A stretch of DNA of 64,000 nucleotides from Anabaena subtropica FACHB-260. Its GTDB lineage: Bacteria; Cyanobacteriota; Cyanobacteriia; Cyanobacteriales; Nostocaceae. The translations under genes and the position numbers were made by a program. Each line of letters opens with the position of its first letter. Positions within the stretch are counted from its first letter, which is position 1. This document shows, piece after piece, positions 36,864 to 47,539 of this stretch. Location of the stretch: the NCBI RefSeq assembly GCF_014697105.1, contig NZ_JACJRF010000005.1, forward strand, positions 1 through 64,000, given 5' to 3'. The notes under the pieces are model-generated. The model made no database searches and was not told the origin of the DNA. It saw only the letters and a program-made list of their open reading frames with translations.

Positions 36864-38597
36864 TTATTTTTGCTCCACATCCACTGATTGCGGTTTTCCC
36901 CAAAGGATACGTTCCTGTTTGTAAATGGCAATTCCTGGTTTAGCGCCTTTGGGTTTATAAACGTGTTTAGGCTGAGTGTAAACGACTGGTACTTGGTCAC
37001 TCTGACGACCGCGACTGTAATAAGCTGCTAAATCGGCTACACACTGCAAATCAGATGCTTCGGGAACAGTTCCTGGTTCTAAACGCAATAGTACATGACT
37101 TCCGGGAATTTCTTGGGCGTGGAACCATAAGTCATAATCTCCTGCTACCCGAAATGTTAACTGGTCATTTTGGCGATTGTTGCGACCAATTAAGACTTGG
37201 AAGCCGTTAGGGGTGACATAGTTATGAAAGTTAGTGGTAGCAGTTTCATTTTGATTACGGCTGCGATACTCTAACTCTTCTAGATATTTCTGTCCGATTA
37301 ATTCGTCGCGGATTTCTTCTAAGGCTTGTAAATCTTCTGGTGTTTGGTAGTTATCTATTTGGGAAATCGCAGCTTCTACCTGCTCTAAATAGTCGATTTC
37401 TGTCTGTACTTCTTGCAGTAGTGGTTCGACAGCTATACGGGCGCGTTTGAGTTTTTGGTGCTGTTTGTAAAGATTTTGGGCATTCTGCACAGCATTTTTA
37501 TCTGGCTGGAGAGCGATCGCCACAGGCTCGCCTGTCTCAAAATCAGGGATGGTAATTTCTTTCATCCCTGGTTCCCAGGTTTGCAGGTGCGCCATTAATA
37601 AATCGGCTTTTTGGCGATATTCATCAGCTCTATCTGATTGCTGTAAGCGATCGCTAAAGGTTTGGGCTTTATTGCGTAATTTGCCCAGAATATTACTTAA
37701 TTTTTGACTCAGTTGATGGCGCAATTGGGCAAATAATTGTTGATTTAGCTGTTTGCTATAGTATTCATTGATTAATGTTTGAATATCTTTTGTTGGTGCA
37801 ACAGCACCCCAACCCATGACTGTATATCCGTTTACCATCCAAGCTGGCTGAAATTTTCCCGCATCTAAGGCGTGTAACCATTCTTGCCAGCGTGTAAATA
37901 AACGTTCCCAGTCTTCAGGCGTTAAGGCATCGGTAGTTGTATCTGGTGCTATTTTGGCTACTAACAACATCGACTCTACTAAAACCGCACTCAAGCCGCT
38001 ATAACTTTTGAGTAACTGACGCTTAATTGCTCCTGGTACTAAACTCACCCTTTCTTGCCAACGTGCTTGAGTTTCTTGCAAACTAGGGATAGTGCCGGTA
38101 AGTTTGGGCGGTGTTTCGTAAGGTTGTCCGGTTTGAATGGGACGGACGCTTGATTGTTGCTGACTCACTTGATGGGCAGCAGTAATAATTATATTGTTAG
38201 CATCGGTGAGAATGAGATTACTGTATTTGCCCATAATTTCCCCGTAGATGTGGTACAGGACATCATCTCCAGGGCGACGAGCAAATTGTAGATCAATCAC
38301 ACGCTCCCAGGGAGCGATCGCTTCAATAGCGACTAAGGCTAATCCCCCCAACTGGTGTACTAATTGTTGGCTGAAGGTGAAGGTATCTGGTGTGCGTGGT
38401 GGTGGATCACCAATACAAATGTGAGTTGCTTGGGGATGCCAAGATATTTGTAGCCAACCTCTGGTGTTGAGGGTGCGTAAAGCTATAGCAATAGTGTAGC
38501 GATCGCGCTGATAAACTTGCTCTAGGCGAGATGGTAGCCAGTGAGCGCGGAGTTCGCTACAAGTAGCTGTGAGGGTCGTAAAGTCTACTGGTTGCAC
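36864..38597 (-). CDS. NFACT protein (Rqc2/RqcH-like)
   Basis: The 577-residue protein has the NFACT-N domain (MQPVDFTTLTATCSELRAHW and WLQISWHPQATHICIGDPPP), a central coiled-coil region (about 280-430) and the NFACT-R (DUF814) domain (FQVLIGRNNRQNDQLTFRVA, then DLWFHAQEIPGSHVLLRLEPG). RqcH homologues bind stalled 50S subunits with peptidyl-tRNA and add Ala tails for degradation. Older annotations call this family fibronectin-binding. It is monocistronic. Confidence 0.88.
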   Translation of the reverse strand: MQPVDFTTLTATCSELRAHWLPSRLEQVYQRDRYTIAIALRTLNTRGWLQISWHPQATHICIGDPPPRTPDTFTFSQQLVHQLGGLALVAIEAIAPWERVIDLQFARRPGDDVLYHIYGEIMGKYSNLILTDANNIIITAAHQVSQQQSSVRPIQTGQPYETPPKLTGTIPSLQETQARWQERVSLVPGAIKRQLLKSYSGLSAVLVESMLLVAKIAPDTTTDALTPEDWERLFTRWQEWLHALDAGKFQPAWMVNGYTVMGWGAVAPTKDIQTLINEYYSKQLNQQLFAQLRHQLSQKLSNILGKLRNKAQTFSDRLQQSDRADEYRQKADLLMAHLQTWEPGMKEITIPDFETGEPVAIALQPDKNAVQNAQNLYKQHQKLKRARIAVEPLLQEVQTEIDYLEQVEAAISQIDNYQTPEDLQALEEIRDELIGQKYLEELEYRSRNQNETATTNFHNYVTPNGFQVLIGRNNRQNDQLTFRVAGDYDLWFHAQEIPGSHVLLRLEPGTVPEASDLQCVADLAAYYSRGRQSDQVPVVYTQPKHVYKPKGAKPGIAIYKQERILWGKPQSVDVEQK

Positions 38598-38876
38598 AAC
38601 AATGAGTCACTGGCACTTACAGGTCAATGGCTAGTATACTTCTATCTTCTCTAAATTCTTGGTTAATAAAATAAAAAAGCCGTTACCTGCTCTGGAATTT
38701 TACAAGTCCAGACTGTCGCCTGGGAAATATTATGGACTTACTTATTGACAAACAATAGTAGTTTTATAAAAACAAAAAATTTAGGGAAAAGGTGTAATAG
38801 GAAATTTTCCCTAATTTCTTAGTTTTAATTACTACCAATTCCCTATCAATCAATTACAAAGGGGGATAAAAAGATT

Positions 38877-40145
38877 CTACTTGGTAATCAATGCTACTTC
38901 TTTAAGTTGTGGTGTCAACAACTGAGTGTATATTCCATCTAGTTGACCCGCCACTCCGTCCCAACTATATTTGTCGGTAACGTGTTTTCTAGCAGATCCA
39001 CCTAACTCATCTCGCCATTCTGGATTCATCAAAATTCGATCAATTGCCACCTTGAAAGCAGCAATATCTTTTGGTGGTACTAATAAACCCGTTTTTTCGG
39101 GAACTACGGTAAACTGAAGTCCGCCAACATCACTGGCTACTACAGGTGTACCACTTGCCATTGCTTCAATTGCCACAAGTCCAAAAGGTTCATAGTGGCT
39201 GGGAACAACGCAAACATCAGCAGCAGCATAGTAGGCGGGTAAGATATCTTGACTAAGACGACCAGGGAAACTAGCAATATCGCCCATTCCCAATTCTTGT
39301 ACAATACCCTCAATGCGATCGCGCTCTCTGCCATCGCTATTACCCGGAGTGCTACCACCGCCAATAATTAGTTTTAGTTTGTGAGAGTCACGCAATTTAG
39401 ACTCATTAACTGCACGTACTAAGGTTTCAATACCTTTACGTTGGTCAAAACGTCCTACGTACAACACAACTTTTGCTTCTTGATCAATTCCTAATTCAGT
39501 TCTGGCTGCTTGTCTACCAATTGAGCCAAAGCGTTGAATATCTGTACCACAAGGAACAATATCAATGTAGCCTTTAGCAGAAACAAGCGATCGCATATGT
39601 TGCTGTTCTTGGGGACTAGTAGCAACAATTCTTTCGGCTGTTTCTAGTACTTGTTTTTCTATCGATAAACGCTTAGTGGCAATTAAAGGAATCGTATCTA
39701 TAGCTTTATACTTAACTGCCCCTAATGAGTGATATGTATGAACTTGTTTGCTACCTTGGATTGCTTTTAATTGCATTCCCACCCAACTAGAAAGCCAGTA
39801 GTTTGTATGCACTAATGGATAATTGATGTTATTTTCCTTTTGAAATTGAAGCAATTGTTGTACAAATTCTGGTAAATGCTTGAAACCATTATCTCTTGGT
39901 ACAAACTCCTCTGGCCCTGCTGTTAAGCGAATTGTTCGACAAAGTGGGCTGTGGTGAACAATAAACTCTTGTTCAGTACTCACTCTGCGGCTAAACATAT
40001 CCACTTGCCATCCTAATTGGGCTAATGCTTTACCCACTTCGCGCACGTAAACGTTTTGCCCTCCAGCTTCTTCTTTGCCAATTTCAATTGCTGGGTCTCC
40101 ATGAACTGAAATTAAAGCTATGCGTTTTTCAGTGTTAGAGTTCAT
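38877..40145 (-). CDS. sps: Sucrose-phosphate-synthase-like glycosyltransferase (GT4)
   Basis: The 422-residue protein is a GT-B fold transferase with an N-terminal ISVHGDP motif and GGQNVYVRE, typical of sucrose synthase/SPS relatives, plus VLYVGRFDQRKG and HYEPFGLVAIEAMASGTPVV in the nucleotide-sugar domain. Length fits the minimal, single-domain SPS of heterocystous cyanobacteria, which transfers glucose from UDP/ADP-glucose to fructose-6-phosphate. No phosphatase domain is fused. A related GT4 with another acceptor cannot be excluded. Confidence 0.72.
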   Translation of the reverse strand: MNSNTEKRIALISVHGDPAIEIGKEEAGGQNVYVREVGKALAQLGWQVDMFSRRVSTEQEFIVHHSPLCRTIRLTAGPEEFVPRDNGFKHLPEFVQQLLQFQKENNINYPLVHTNYWLSSWVGMQLKAIQGSKQVHTYHSLGAVKYKAIDTIPLIATKRLSIEKQVLETAERIVATSPQEQQHMRSLVSAKGYIDIVPCGTDIQRFGSIGRQAARTELGIDQEAKVVLYVGRFDQRKGIETLVRAVNESKLRDSHKLKLIIGGGSTPGNSDGRERDRIEGIVQELGMGDIASFPGRLSQDILPAYYAAADVCVVPSHYEPFGLVAIEAMASGTPVVASDVGGLQFTVVPEKTGLLVPPKDIAAFKVAIDRILMNPEWRDELGGSARKHVTDKYSWDGVAGQLDGIYTQLLTPQLKEVALITK

Positions 40146-41740
40146 AGTTTGTGTGTGTTGCTGATTTTAAGTAAAGTAGCGGTCAGTTCCAGGTGTGCTG
40201 ACACCACTATTGCGTGAATTATGTAGGAAGTTTGAGTAATCTTTATTTTAATTTAATATGTCAAATATTTTTATATATCTAATACAGTAATTATAATTTT
40301 TTGCTCAGTATTTACATTTAATCTCTTTATATATAAATGGTCATACATATATCTAATGCTTGTGATAGATGAACTTCTATTTGGCTAGTGATGAATATGC
40401 AGATATACTTTTTTCTGTGCTACTAATTTCTAAATTTTTTCACTAATGCCTCATCATATTGCTTCAGCAAATATACGCGAATTCGTAATTTATAGATTTT
40501 TGATTAACCGTATTTTCACTTAAAATGCTTCTTGAATTTACGTAACTTTACGTTCCTATCTGGGATATATCCTTAAATATCCCCAGTAATTACTTAATTT
40601 TTTTAATGAAATTAAATGACTATATTCATTAAGGCTTGGGTGGCTAATATTACTAATAACTAAATAAAATTTTTGTAATTCACAATACAGTTTTTCCAGG
40701 AAAATCCTGAGAGAGTTATAAGTCATAATCAAAGAATTTTAAAAATATGGAAAATGGAAAAAATTAATTTTCCATGCCCTCTTAACTAATAATTAAAATT
40801 CTTCCTCCAAATAAAATTACATCTCACATTTAGCTCTCTCCTCTCTCTGAAAAATAGTTGCTATTTCTTGGCCAATATTGAATTAATTAATAGATAAGCC
40901 TCAAAACTAACTGGACAAATTACTGCAAAAGTAGGCGGGGTTAAACGTAATGAAACCAATAAAACAAGATAAATACTGTTGTTAATCCGCAATTATAAAA
41001 AAGAGTTATACCAATTTGAACAATGATTGCGACAGATGGACGGAGAAAAACCAGATACACCAAGCGGTTTTCAATCCCAAATCTTAAAATCCAAAATCCA
41101 AAATGGTATTACCTATTAGCTTACCCATTATCAACCAGACGTATGATCTGACCTTGATATTACGCAATAAACCGAAAATTCCATGTTTGGGTAAGGGTTG
41201 TAGAAGTATAGAAATGTAAGGGTGTAGGTATTCAAAACCCCTATACCCCGAAATCCTCCCACACGAATAGTCTAGTTGCTTCAGTCCTAAACTAAAAACC
41301 CCTTGAGTTTAATCAGATATTGATTGAAACTCAAGGGGTTTACAAATTATTCGACTTTTACTGTAATCTATCTTAGATATACGTAAGCAATTAAAATTGA
41401 TTCCAGTCGAGAAATTTTACCTTGCCCTCACCTTGGTACTTCTGACTCTGGAAGATGAAAGAAAATTTACTGGATTTGAACAAGTGCAATAGGCTACGCT
41501 CTGACGTAGGTGATAGCTACCTTTGGCATAACTTACTGGTACTATCAGTTCATCTAAACTAACAAGATCAGCCAATATTTACTCAAAAATAGCGAACACC
41601 TACGGCGGGGCATAGCTTATCAGCTTATCGCACTTACAAAAGTGGCGACAATTCACCATTGAGACAGTGAATCGTTATCTATTAAAAATTAAAAATCAAA
41701 AAACTCTGACTTTTAATTTTTAATTTCTGACGCTGGTCAC
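40146..41740. other. Gene-poor region of 1.6 kb
   Basis: No credible ORF. Near the sps start lies a small dyad GGTGTGCTGACACC (40192-40205), a possible operator. The middle is AT-rich, with AAATCCAAAATCC tandem repeats at about 41086-41105. A strong hairpin lies at 41295-41341, and an AT-rich inverted repeat just after the RRM gene (41691-41724). Confidence 0.5.
41295..41341 (-). terminator. Strong hairpin, terminator-like on the minus strand
   Basis: AAACCCCTTGAGTTTAATCA pairs with TGATTGAAACTCAAGGGGTTT (one mismatch). Read on the minus strand it ends GGGGTTTTTAG, a typical terminator tail. The nearest minus-strand gene upstream is the RRM gene, 400 bases away, so it ends either a long 3' untranslated region or a separate RNA. 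Confidence 0.65.
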
Positions 41741-42238
41741 TTAATTAGTGGCTTGGGCTGCTAATATCTGCTTCAGCTTTTCTAATTCAGAAGCCCAACG
41801 TGGATCTGGACGAATAGCATCTGAATCAGTAGTTGTGGTGGTATTTTCACGAGTACCACCGCCGCGCCGAGACTTCTTAGCGCCTTTTTCACGACGATTG
41901 CCTTCTTTATTGGTGTTAGGAGCAGCATGACCACCAGAGGTAGTTGCTGCTTTAGGAGTTGGTTGCTCCTCGCCTTCGTCACCTTTTGTGCGTGGTAAGG
42001 CTTTTTCTAACTTGATGGGCGTTTCTTTAAACAATTGACCATTATACTTTTCTATAATTTGGTCAGCTTGTTCATCATTATTTACTGTCAAGAACCCAAA
42101 ACCACGGCATTTGCCAGTTTTGCGGTCTTTGATTAGTTTAGTCGTCACAGCATCGCCTTCTGCGGCAAAAACAGCTTGCAATTCTTGACGATCTATTTCT
42201 TCTTTTGGCAAATTGCCTATGTATAGGCGCACGGACAT
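41741..42238 (-). CDS. RRM RNA-binding protein
   Basis: The 165-residue protein has one RNA recognition motif with RNP2 LYIGNL (5-10) and RNP1 KCRGFGFLTV (43-52), then a polar tail rich in Gly, Lys, Arg, Thr and Asn (about 85-165). Cyanobacterial Rbp proteins bind RNA, are often cold-induced and help position thylakoid mRNAs. This tail is Lys/Thr-rich rather than the classical Gly-rich type. A GGAGG ribosome binding site precedes ATG 42238. Confidence 0.9.
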   Translation of the reverse strand: MSVRLYIGNLPKEEIDRQELQAVFAAEGDAVTTKLIKDRKTGKCRGFGFLTVNNDEQADQIIEKYNGQLFKETPIKLEKALPRTKGDEGEEQPTPKAATTSGGHAAPNTNKEGNRREKGAKKSRRGGGTRENTTTTTDSDAIRPDPRWASELEKLKQILAAQATN

Positions 42239-42871
42239 GAACTATACCTCCAGAGTTGAATGAACATGGTGAACATGGCAAGGCAATAAATCAATTGCTT
42301 GGCTTTGACTTTTATTTGCTATTGACCAAGACTGCCGTAAACCAATTTTTTTACTCCAAACTGTCAACTTATACAATACAGTTTTTTGTTGGGATCAAGC
42401 TTGTTTAATCATAGAGCGTACAAACGCTCAACTACTACCACCTTAATTCTAAAAGTTTTAAATTTGTTGTTTTACTGCCTATTAACAGTAAGATTTTTTT
42501 GTCTGCCCTTGCCCGCAGAGTTAAATACCACTCCTTACATTATCACGGTATTTTCTACGTAGCTAGTTCACCATACACTTTTCTAGCATTAGTATTAAGA
42601 AATCGTAGCATAAAGTACATCTTTTTTTTCAAGCATAAATAAATGAAACAAAAACCAGCCTGTGGCTGGTCGATTTGCTGCTGTGTTGGGAGGATAAAAC
42701 AGATAGATTGGCGCAGGCAACCGTGTAGCAATAACTAAGCTCACTAGCTGCGTTATTTTGATTGCTTATTATCTCTCAAGAAAAAGTAACATTTTTTAAA
42801 ATAAATTGCAACTTTTATTTACATTTCCATTGGTCAATAGTCAACAGTTTTCTCCCCTGCTCCCTGCTCAT
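42239..42871. other. Intergenic region upstream of the RRM gene
   Basis: No ORF. It should contain the promoter and 5' leader of the RRM gene. A minus-strand terminator hairpin lies at 42645-42670. Confidence 0.5.
42645..42670 (-). terminator. Rho-independent terminator on the minus strand
   Basis: ACCAGCC (42654-42660) pairs with GGCTGGT (42664-42670); reading the minus strand, TTTTTGTTTCATTT follows. It lies 200 bases after the M48-like gene and probably ends its transcript. Confidence 0.8.
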
Positions 42872-45067
42872 CTAACCTACGAGGAAAATATAAGCTCCCC
42901 AAGCTTGGGCTGCGACAGCCAAAATAGTAGACCAAATGGGATGAGGACTATGAATAGATTTACCACTTTGGGTTTGTATGGTTTGGATATCTATCCAAGG
43001 TGTGGCACCTCGACGAAACCAGCCTGTAACAATAATCTGCCGACCCATTAAATCTTGGGGATTAATTGGTTGTCCTAGCCAAGAAACATGGTGTAGTTTC
43101 ACCAAGCCTGTGCTGGATTGGAGAATTAAGTCTTGAGATAAAAAATTACTCATGCCTTGGCGGCCTAATAGCTTACCGACAAATTGCACGGGAATGCTAT
43201 CTATGGGTAGGCTAGAAGGATTGGTTAACAAATATGGTAGTTGTTGATCAGTTTGGACGCTGTTTTGTTTGATGTTGGGAAAAAAGGAATTCATCCTGAT
43301 GACTATACCAATGCTAAAGCCGATGAGTAGGCAACCTATAACGAATGACCAGTCTTCATAAATCCACTTCAAATTTAAAAACTTGAATGCGAAGGCTGTT
43401 TGCCAAGTTAGCCAAATCAACCCAGCAAATACGAAACCTAGAGGAAGTCCCAAAAAAGGAGCTGTTTGCAGTAAGAATGATTGATGGGTAACTTGTAATG
43501 TTTTCTCGCTGAGTGATTTTTGGCTAGTCAGATGAACTTCTGGGTCTATATGCCAATGCTGGGCTATTTGACATAGGTTACGAATGCGATCGCCAATTAA
43601 GGGATGGGTATTATTAATTGTCAACCAACGGCGATAGGGGTTGACGCTATCCCACATCAACATAGATTCAAAGGTGAGATGTCCGGCAATACTCCCTAGC
43701 GAAATACTTTGTTGATAGCTTACTGGCAGTAAAATATTTAAACTTTCCAATTGACCACTTGTTTGTGCTTCCCTCTGCACATCTGCCGCAATGCCGATAC
43801 TGATTTTCAGCAAAGCGCGTGTTAAGGCATTGGGATTACCTGTAATTTCCGCAGCTAGGCGATCGCTATGGTAAGGTCTGAGTCGTGAGTACAGCAACGC
43901 CGTACCAGTTAGCACACACCACAACCCATAAACCAAACTAGAGCCAATAGTAAACGGCCAATGAAATACACCTTTTGATAATTTGTCTGCCCATGCAGCA
44001 AGTTGCTGATAGAGTTTGTAAATTGGTAGTGTTATCAGCAGTACCAACGACATGATGACAAAATCTTTGTGTGTAATCTGCCCTAGTTGTGAAGCATAGA
44101 TTGTGGCAATTTCATCATCTGCTAGTTGCTCTAATAACCCTTGACTGACAACTATTCTGGCATTTCGGGGTAAATTACCATATGTCAATGCTATCGGTGC
44201 TGATATGGGTAAAATTCTGAGTTGGGGTGATGGCCAGTGTCGCTGTTGGCAGTAACGATGCAGCACACGGGGCGTTTCCCGACTGTAGTTAGGCAATATA
44301 TCTTTAGATAACTCTTTTTGACCATAGAAATAAGCCAATAGCCAATCTAGCAACCAAGGCGATATGGCGATCGCTACAAACAAAACTACAAACACTAATC
44401 GGCTAGGATCTCGATATAACAGCTGCAATGGTTCCAAGTAAGGTAGCTTGACTAACGTTATGTTAATGGTTGCCATGACGAACTTGAGGATTTCTCGCAG
44501 CACCCAAAACACAGCCATGAATGTACCTGCTGATAGCAAGCGCAAGGGTATGAGGCTGGGCTTTTTTAAGGGTTGCCAAACTTTAGCGCGTTTTGCTTGT
44601 CGCCAATAAATCCCGAATTCTTTGGGTTGGGTGTAACTTGGAGAGTTTAATAATCCATTGTTACCTACATATTGATTTTGAAAGTCGACAGATGGCACAG
44701 CTGATGAATACCGAGGTTGGGTATTTGCTGCTGTCTGTGCTGGAGAATTATCTGCGGTTGCATGATGAGAATTTGGTGATTTTTGAGAATTTTTGCGTTT
44801 TTTGGTTAAGTGTGTTAGCGCAACATTGGCCCATTCTTTCACTTGGGGGTTTTGGCTTTCAGTCAGGGTTTGACACAGGGCGATCGCTTTACGAAGTTCG
44901 CCACTGCGAGCATAAGCCATTACTAAGCCCACTCTGGCTTGCAGGCTAGCATTTCCCTGACTCTGATAGGTGGCTATGGGTTCTAGTTGAGCGATCGCTG
45001 TTTGATAATTTCCCTGTTTGAGGGCCGCTAAACCAGCCTCCAAAGCCGATTCAGTATGTGAAGGCAT
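42872..45067 (-). CDS. TPR plus M48-like membrane protein with lost zinc ligands
   Basis: The frame extends to 45130, but MPSHTESALEAGLAALKQ at 45067 looks like the natural start, with GGGAG upstream; this gives 731 residues. An N-terminal TPR-like segment is followed by several membrane helices and an M48 peptidase-like core. Where active enzymes have HExxH, this has ASQLGQITHKD, and the third-ligand region reads RPYHSDRLAAEITGNPNAL with Pro for Glu. The C-terminal part has further helices and a small beta domain (GKLLGRQGMSNFLSQDLIL). It is predicted to be a non-catalytic pseudoprotease, perhaps a membrane scaffold. Confidence 0.75.
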   Translation of the reverse strand: MPSHTESALEAGLAALKQGNYQTAIAQLEPIATYQSQGNASLQARVGLVMAYARSGELRKAIALCQTLTESQNPQVKEWANVALTHLTKKRKNSQKSPNSHHATADNSPAQTAANTQPRYSSAVPSVDFQNQYVGNNGLLNSPSYTQPKEFGIYWRQAKRAKVWQPLKKPSLIPLRLLSAGTFMAVFWVLREILKFVMATINITLVKLPYLEPLQLLYRDPSRLVFVVLFVAIAISPWLLDWLLAYFYGQKELSKDILPNYSRETPRVLHRYCQQRHWPSPQLRILPISAPIALTYGNLPRNARIVVSQGLLEQLADDEIATIYASQLGQITHKDFVIMSLVLLITLPIYKLYQQLAAWADKLSKGVFHWPFTIGSSLVYGLWCVLTGTALLYSRLRPYHSDRLAAEITGNPNALTRALLKISIGIAADVQREAQTSGQLESLNILLPVSYQQSISLGSIAGHLTFESMLMWDSVNPYRRWLTINNTHPLIGDRIRNLCQIAQHWHIDPEVHLTSQKSLSEKTLQVTHQSFLLQTAPFLGLPLGFVFAGLIWLTWQTAFAFKFLNLKWIYEDWSFVIGCLLIGFSIGIVIRMNSFFPNIKQNSVQTDQQLPYLLTNPSSLPIDSIPVQFVGKLLGRQGMSNFLSQDLILQSSTGLVKLHHVSWLGQPINPQDLMGRQIIVTGWFRRGATPWIDIQTIQTQSGKSIHSPHPIWSTILAVAAQAWGAYIFLVG

Positions 45068-45133
45068 AGAAATTCTGGCACTCCCATCTCTGCTAATTGA
45101 CCTACGGTGATGCAAAAGCGCGGATCTCATACC

Positions 45134-45157
45134 AATTCAAAATTCAAAATTCAAAAT
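45134..45157. repeat. AATTCAAA tandem repeat
   Basis: Three tandem AATTCAAA units lie just upstream of the M48-like gene. The same unit recurs at 58477-58508. Confidence 0.75.
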
Positions 45158-45274
45158 GAACAAACCCAAACCTGACAGGGTTTTCTGAGTTGATGTTTGA
45201 GTAATGAGTTTTGTTGAACTGATTTTAAATGCCAGTAAATTCCAGCCTAGCAATTTCTAATTCATAATTTTGAA

Positions 45275-46903
45275 TTATTGTTCTACTGTTGGTTGGCTAG
45301 AAAAAACTGGGGCGATCGCGCTTAGTTTTAACTCTGGATGATCTCCCTGTAACTGTTGACAGTTCCACTCATTGCGGAACAGTAAAACTGGACGGTTCAT
45401 GCTGTCTTTGACTGTGGTGGTGTTAAATATACGTCCCACCTTGTTCAAAGCTTCCCAACCACCTTCGACCCAACGGGCGACGCTGTAGGGTAATAGTTCC
45501 AGAATGGTTTCTACACCATACTCGTTTTGTAAGCGAAACTGCACCACCTCGAATTGCAACTGACCCACAGCTGCCATAATTGGGTCGCGCTTGGCTTCAT
45601 CGCTTGAGTACATAATTTGCACTGCACCCTCTTCGCGCAATTCGGAGATGCCTTTCTGAAATTGCTTAAATTTCGAGGGGTTTGGGTTGCGGAGAGTCGC
45701 AAATAATTCTGGTGAAAAATACGGAATTCCTTCATATTCCAGCTTCTGCCCCGTGTAAATTGTATCGCCGATCGCAAAAACACCTGGATTATTCAACCCG
45801 ATCACATCACCTGGATAAGCTACATCAATCGATTCCCGTTCTTGGGCAAACAGTTTTTGTGGGCGAGACAGGCGCACAATTTTGCCAGTCCGGGCATGAT
45901 TAACTGTCATATCTTTTTCAAACTTACCAGTGCAGACCCGGATAAAAGCGACGCGATCTCTGTGCTTAGGGTCCATGTTGGCTTGCAGTTTGAAGACAAA
46001 ACCGGAAAACTCTGGGTATGTGGGAGGTACTTCACCGACGCTGCTGATGTGAATACCTGGTTTCAGGGCATAGTCTAGGAAGTACTTTAGGAATAACTCT
46101 ACCCCAAAGTTCGTCATGGCGCTACCAAAGAAAACAGGTGTCATCTTTCCTTGATGCACCAAATCTAAGTCTAGTTCCGGGCCGACACCTTCTAAAAGTT
46201 CTAAATCATTCTTGAATTGGTAGTACAAATCTTGTTCTAATAGTTCTTCAATTCTGGGGTCGCCCAATTCTAGGGTTGTATCACGGGCTTCCTTGCTACC
46301 GTGGGCGCTACGTTCAAACAGGTGGATTTGTTGCTTGTGACGATCAAATACTCCCTTAAAGCGATCGCCCATGCCAATCGGCCAGTTGACGGCGTAGGTT
46401 TGTAGACCCAATTCTTTCTCAATCTCGTCTAATAGTTCTAGTGGTTCCCTACCTGGACGGTCGAGTTTGTTAACAAATGTGAAGATTGGTAAGCCTCTTA
46501 GTTTACACACTTCAAATAATTTCCGTGTTTGCGGTTCCAAACCTTTAGCCACGTCAATTAACATCACCGCATTATCAGCCGCCGCCAGGGTGCGATAAGT
46601 ATCTTCACTAAAATCTTGGTGTCCTGGGGTATCAAGTAAATTAATTTGGCAATCTTGGTATTCAAACTGTAATACTGTAGATGTGATGGAAATACCCCGT
46701 TGTTGTTCCATTGCCATCCAGTCTGAAGTTGCCTTCCGTTGCGCTCTACGGGCTTTTACCGCACCAGCTTCGTGAATAGCACCCCCGTACAAGAGTAATT
46801 TTTCTGTCAGCGTGGTTTTACCAGCGTCAGGGTGAGAGATAATGGCAAAATTGCGGCGAAGCTCAACTGCTTGGTGGAGTTCCGTCTGTATTTCAGTTGA
46901 CAT
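45275..46903 (-). CDS. prfC: Peptide chain release factor 3
   Basis: The 542-residue GTPase is close to the usual RF3 length (about 530). It has the P-loop [14 protein letters not shown] (18-31), switch [16 protein letters not shown] and the RF3-specific segment [20 protein letters not shown]. It recycles RF1/RF2 from ribosomes after termination. Catalytic His in DTPGH is intact, unlike the EF-G-like protein at 50401. It starts at ATG 46903 and has no operon partner. Confidence 0.95.
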   Translation of the reverse strand: MSTEIQTELHQAVELRRNFAIISHPDAGKTTLTEKLLLYGGAIHEAGAVKARRAQRKATSDWMAMEQQRGISITSTVLQFEYQDCQINLLDTPGHQDFSEDTYRTLAAADNAVMLIDVAKGLEPQTRKLFEVCKLRGLPIFTFVNKLDRPGREPLELLDEIEKELGLQTYAVNWPIGMGDRFKGVFDRHKQQIHLFERSAHGSKEARDTTLELGDPRIEELLEQDLYYQFKNDLELLEGVGPELDLDLVHQGKMTPVFFGSAMTNFGVELFLKYFLDYALKPGIHISSVGEVPPTYPEFSGFVFKLQANMDPKHRDRVAFIRVCTGKFEKDMTVNHARTGKIVRLSRPQKLFAQERESIDVAYPGDVIGLNNPGVFAIGDTIYTGQKLEYEGIPYFSPELFATLRNPNPSKFKQFQKGISELREEGAVQIMYSSDEAKRDPIMAAVGQLQFEVVQFRLQNEYGVETILELLPYSVARWVEGGWEALNKVGRIFNTTTVKDSMNRPVLLFRNEWNCQQLQGDHPELKLSAIAPVFSSQPTVEQ

Positions 46904-47539
46904 AAATTGTATTGACTTCCTTGTTGCGTAACTTAACTTAATTTTTTTCTACTTTAGCGAGTCTTTTAATCTTAAAACAACGATGCTCGTGATAGGGTCA
47001 TAGAAGGAAATTCAAAATATTCTACGGTTTTTAGCAAATTTAGAATACATTACCTTTTTGTGTCGTTGTGTTTAAAAAGTGATTTTATTAACCACGGAGG
47101 CACAGAGGTACAGAGAAGTAGAGAAAAATTTATTTCTATTCTCTACACATTAATTATTATAAATATTTCCCAAAAATTGAGATTTTAGGAATAGATGATT
47201 GAGTATTTACCTAAATCTCAACTGTCCCAATTTTTAATAAAGCAAATTTAGAAGCTTGGCAACAGATGCCTACCAATCCTGGAAAACTCACTCTTAATAG
47301 GAAATGTTCCCGTAGCATCTCTTAGGGATGACTTTGCCAGCGTTCAGTTGTTGCTTTTGCCACTGTCAACTGATACGCAACAGCGAGGTAAAATACAAAA
47401 TTGCCCCACAACTTGAAGCAGAGTAGGGCAAAGGACAGTTAAGCACTGTCTGTAGTCTGTCCCACAACAACGGAGTTTCGTCAGACTTCTGTGACGCTTT
47501 GTTTTGTGTCTATTCCATTGTTATTCTTGATAAAAGTTT
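46904..47539. other. Divergent intergenic region prfC/hemB
   Basis: No ORF. A CACGGAGGCACAGAGGTACAGAG repeat lies at 47093-47115; relatives occur at 63727-63746. The 150 bases before hemB contain small inverted elements (for example GACAG...CTGTC near 47435) and may form a structured leader, without a recognised riboswitch. Confidence 0.5.
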
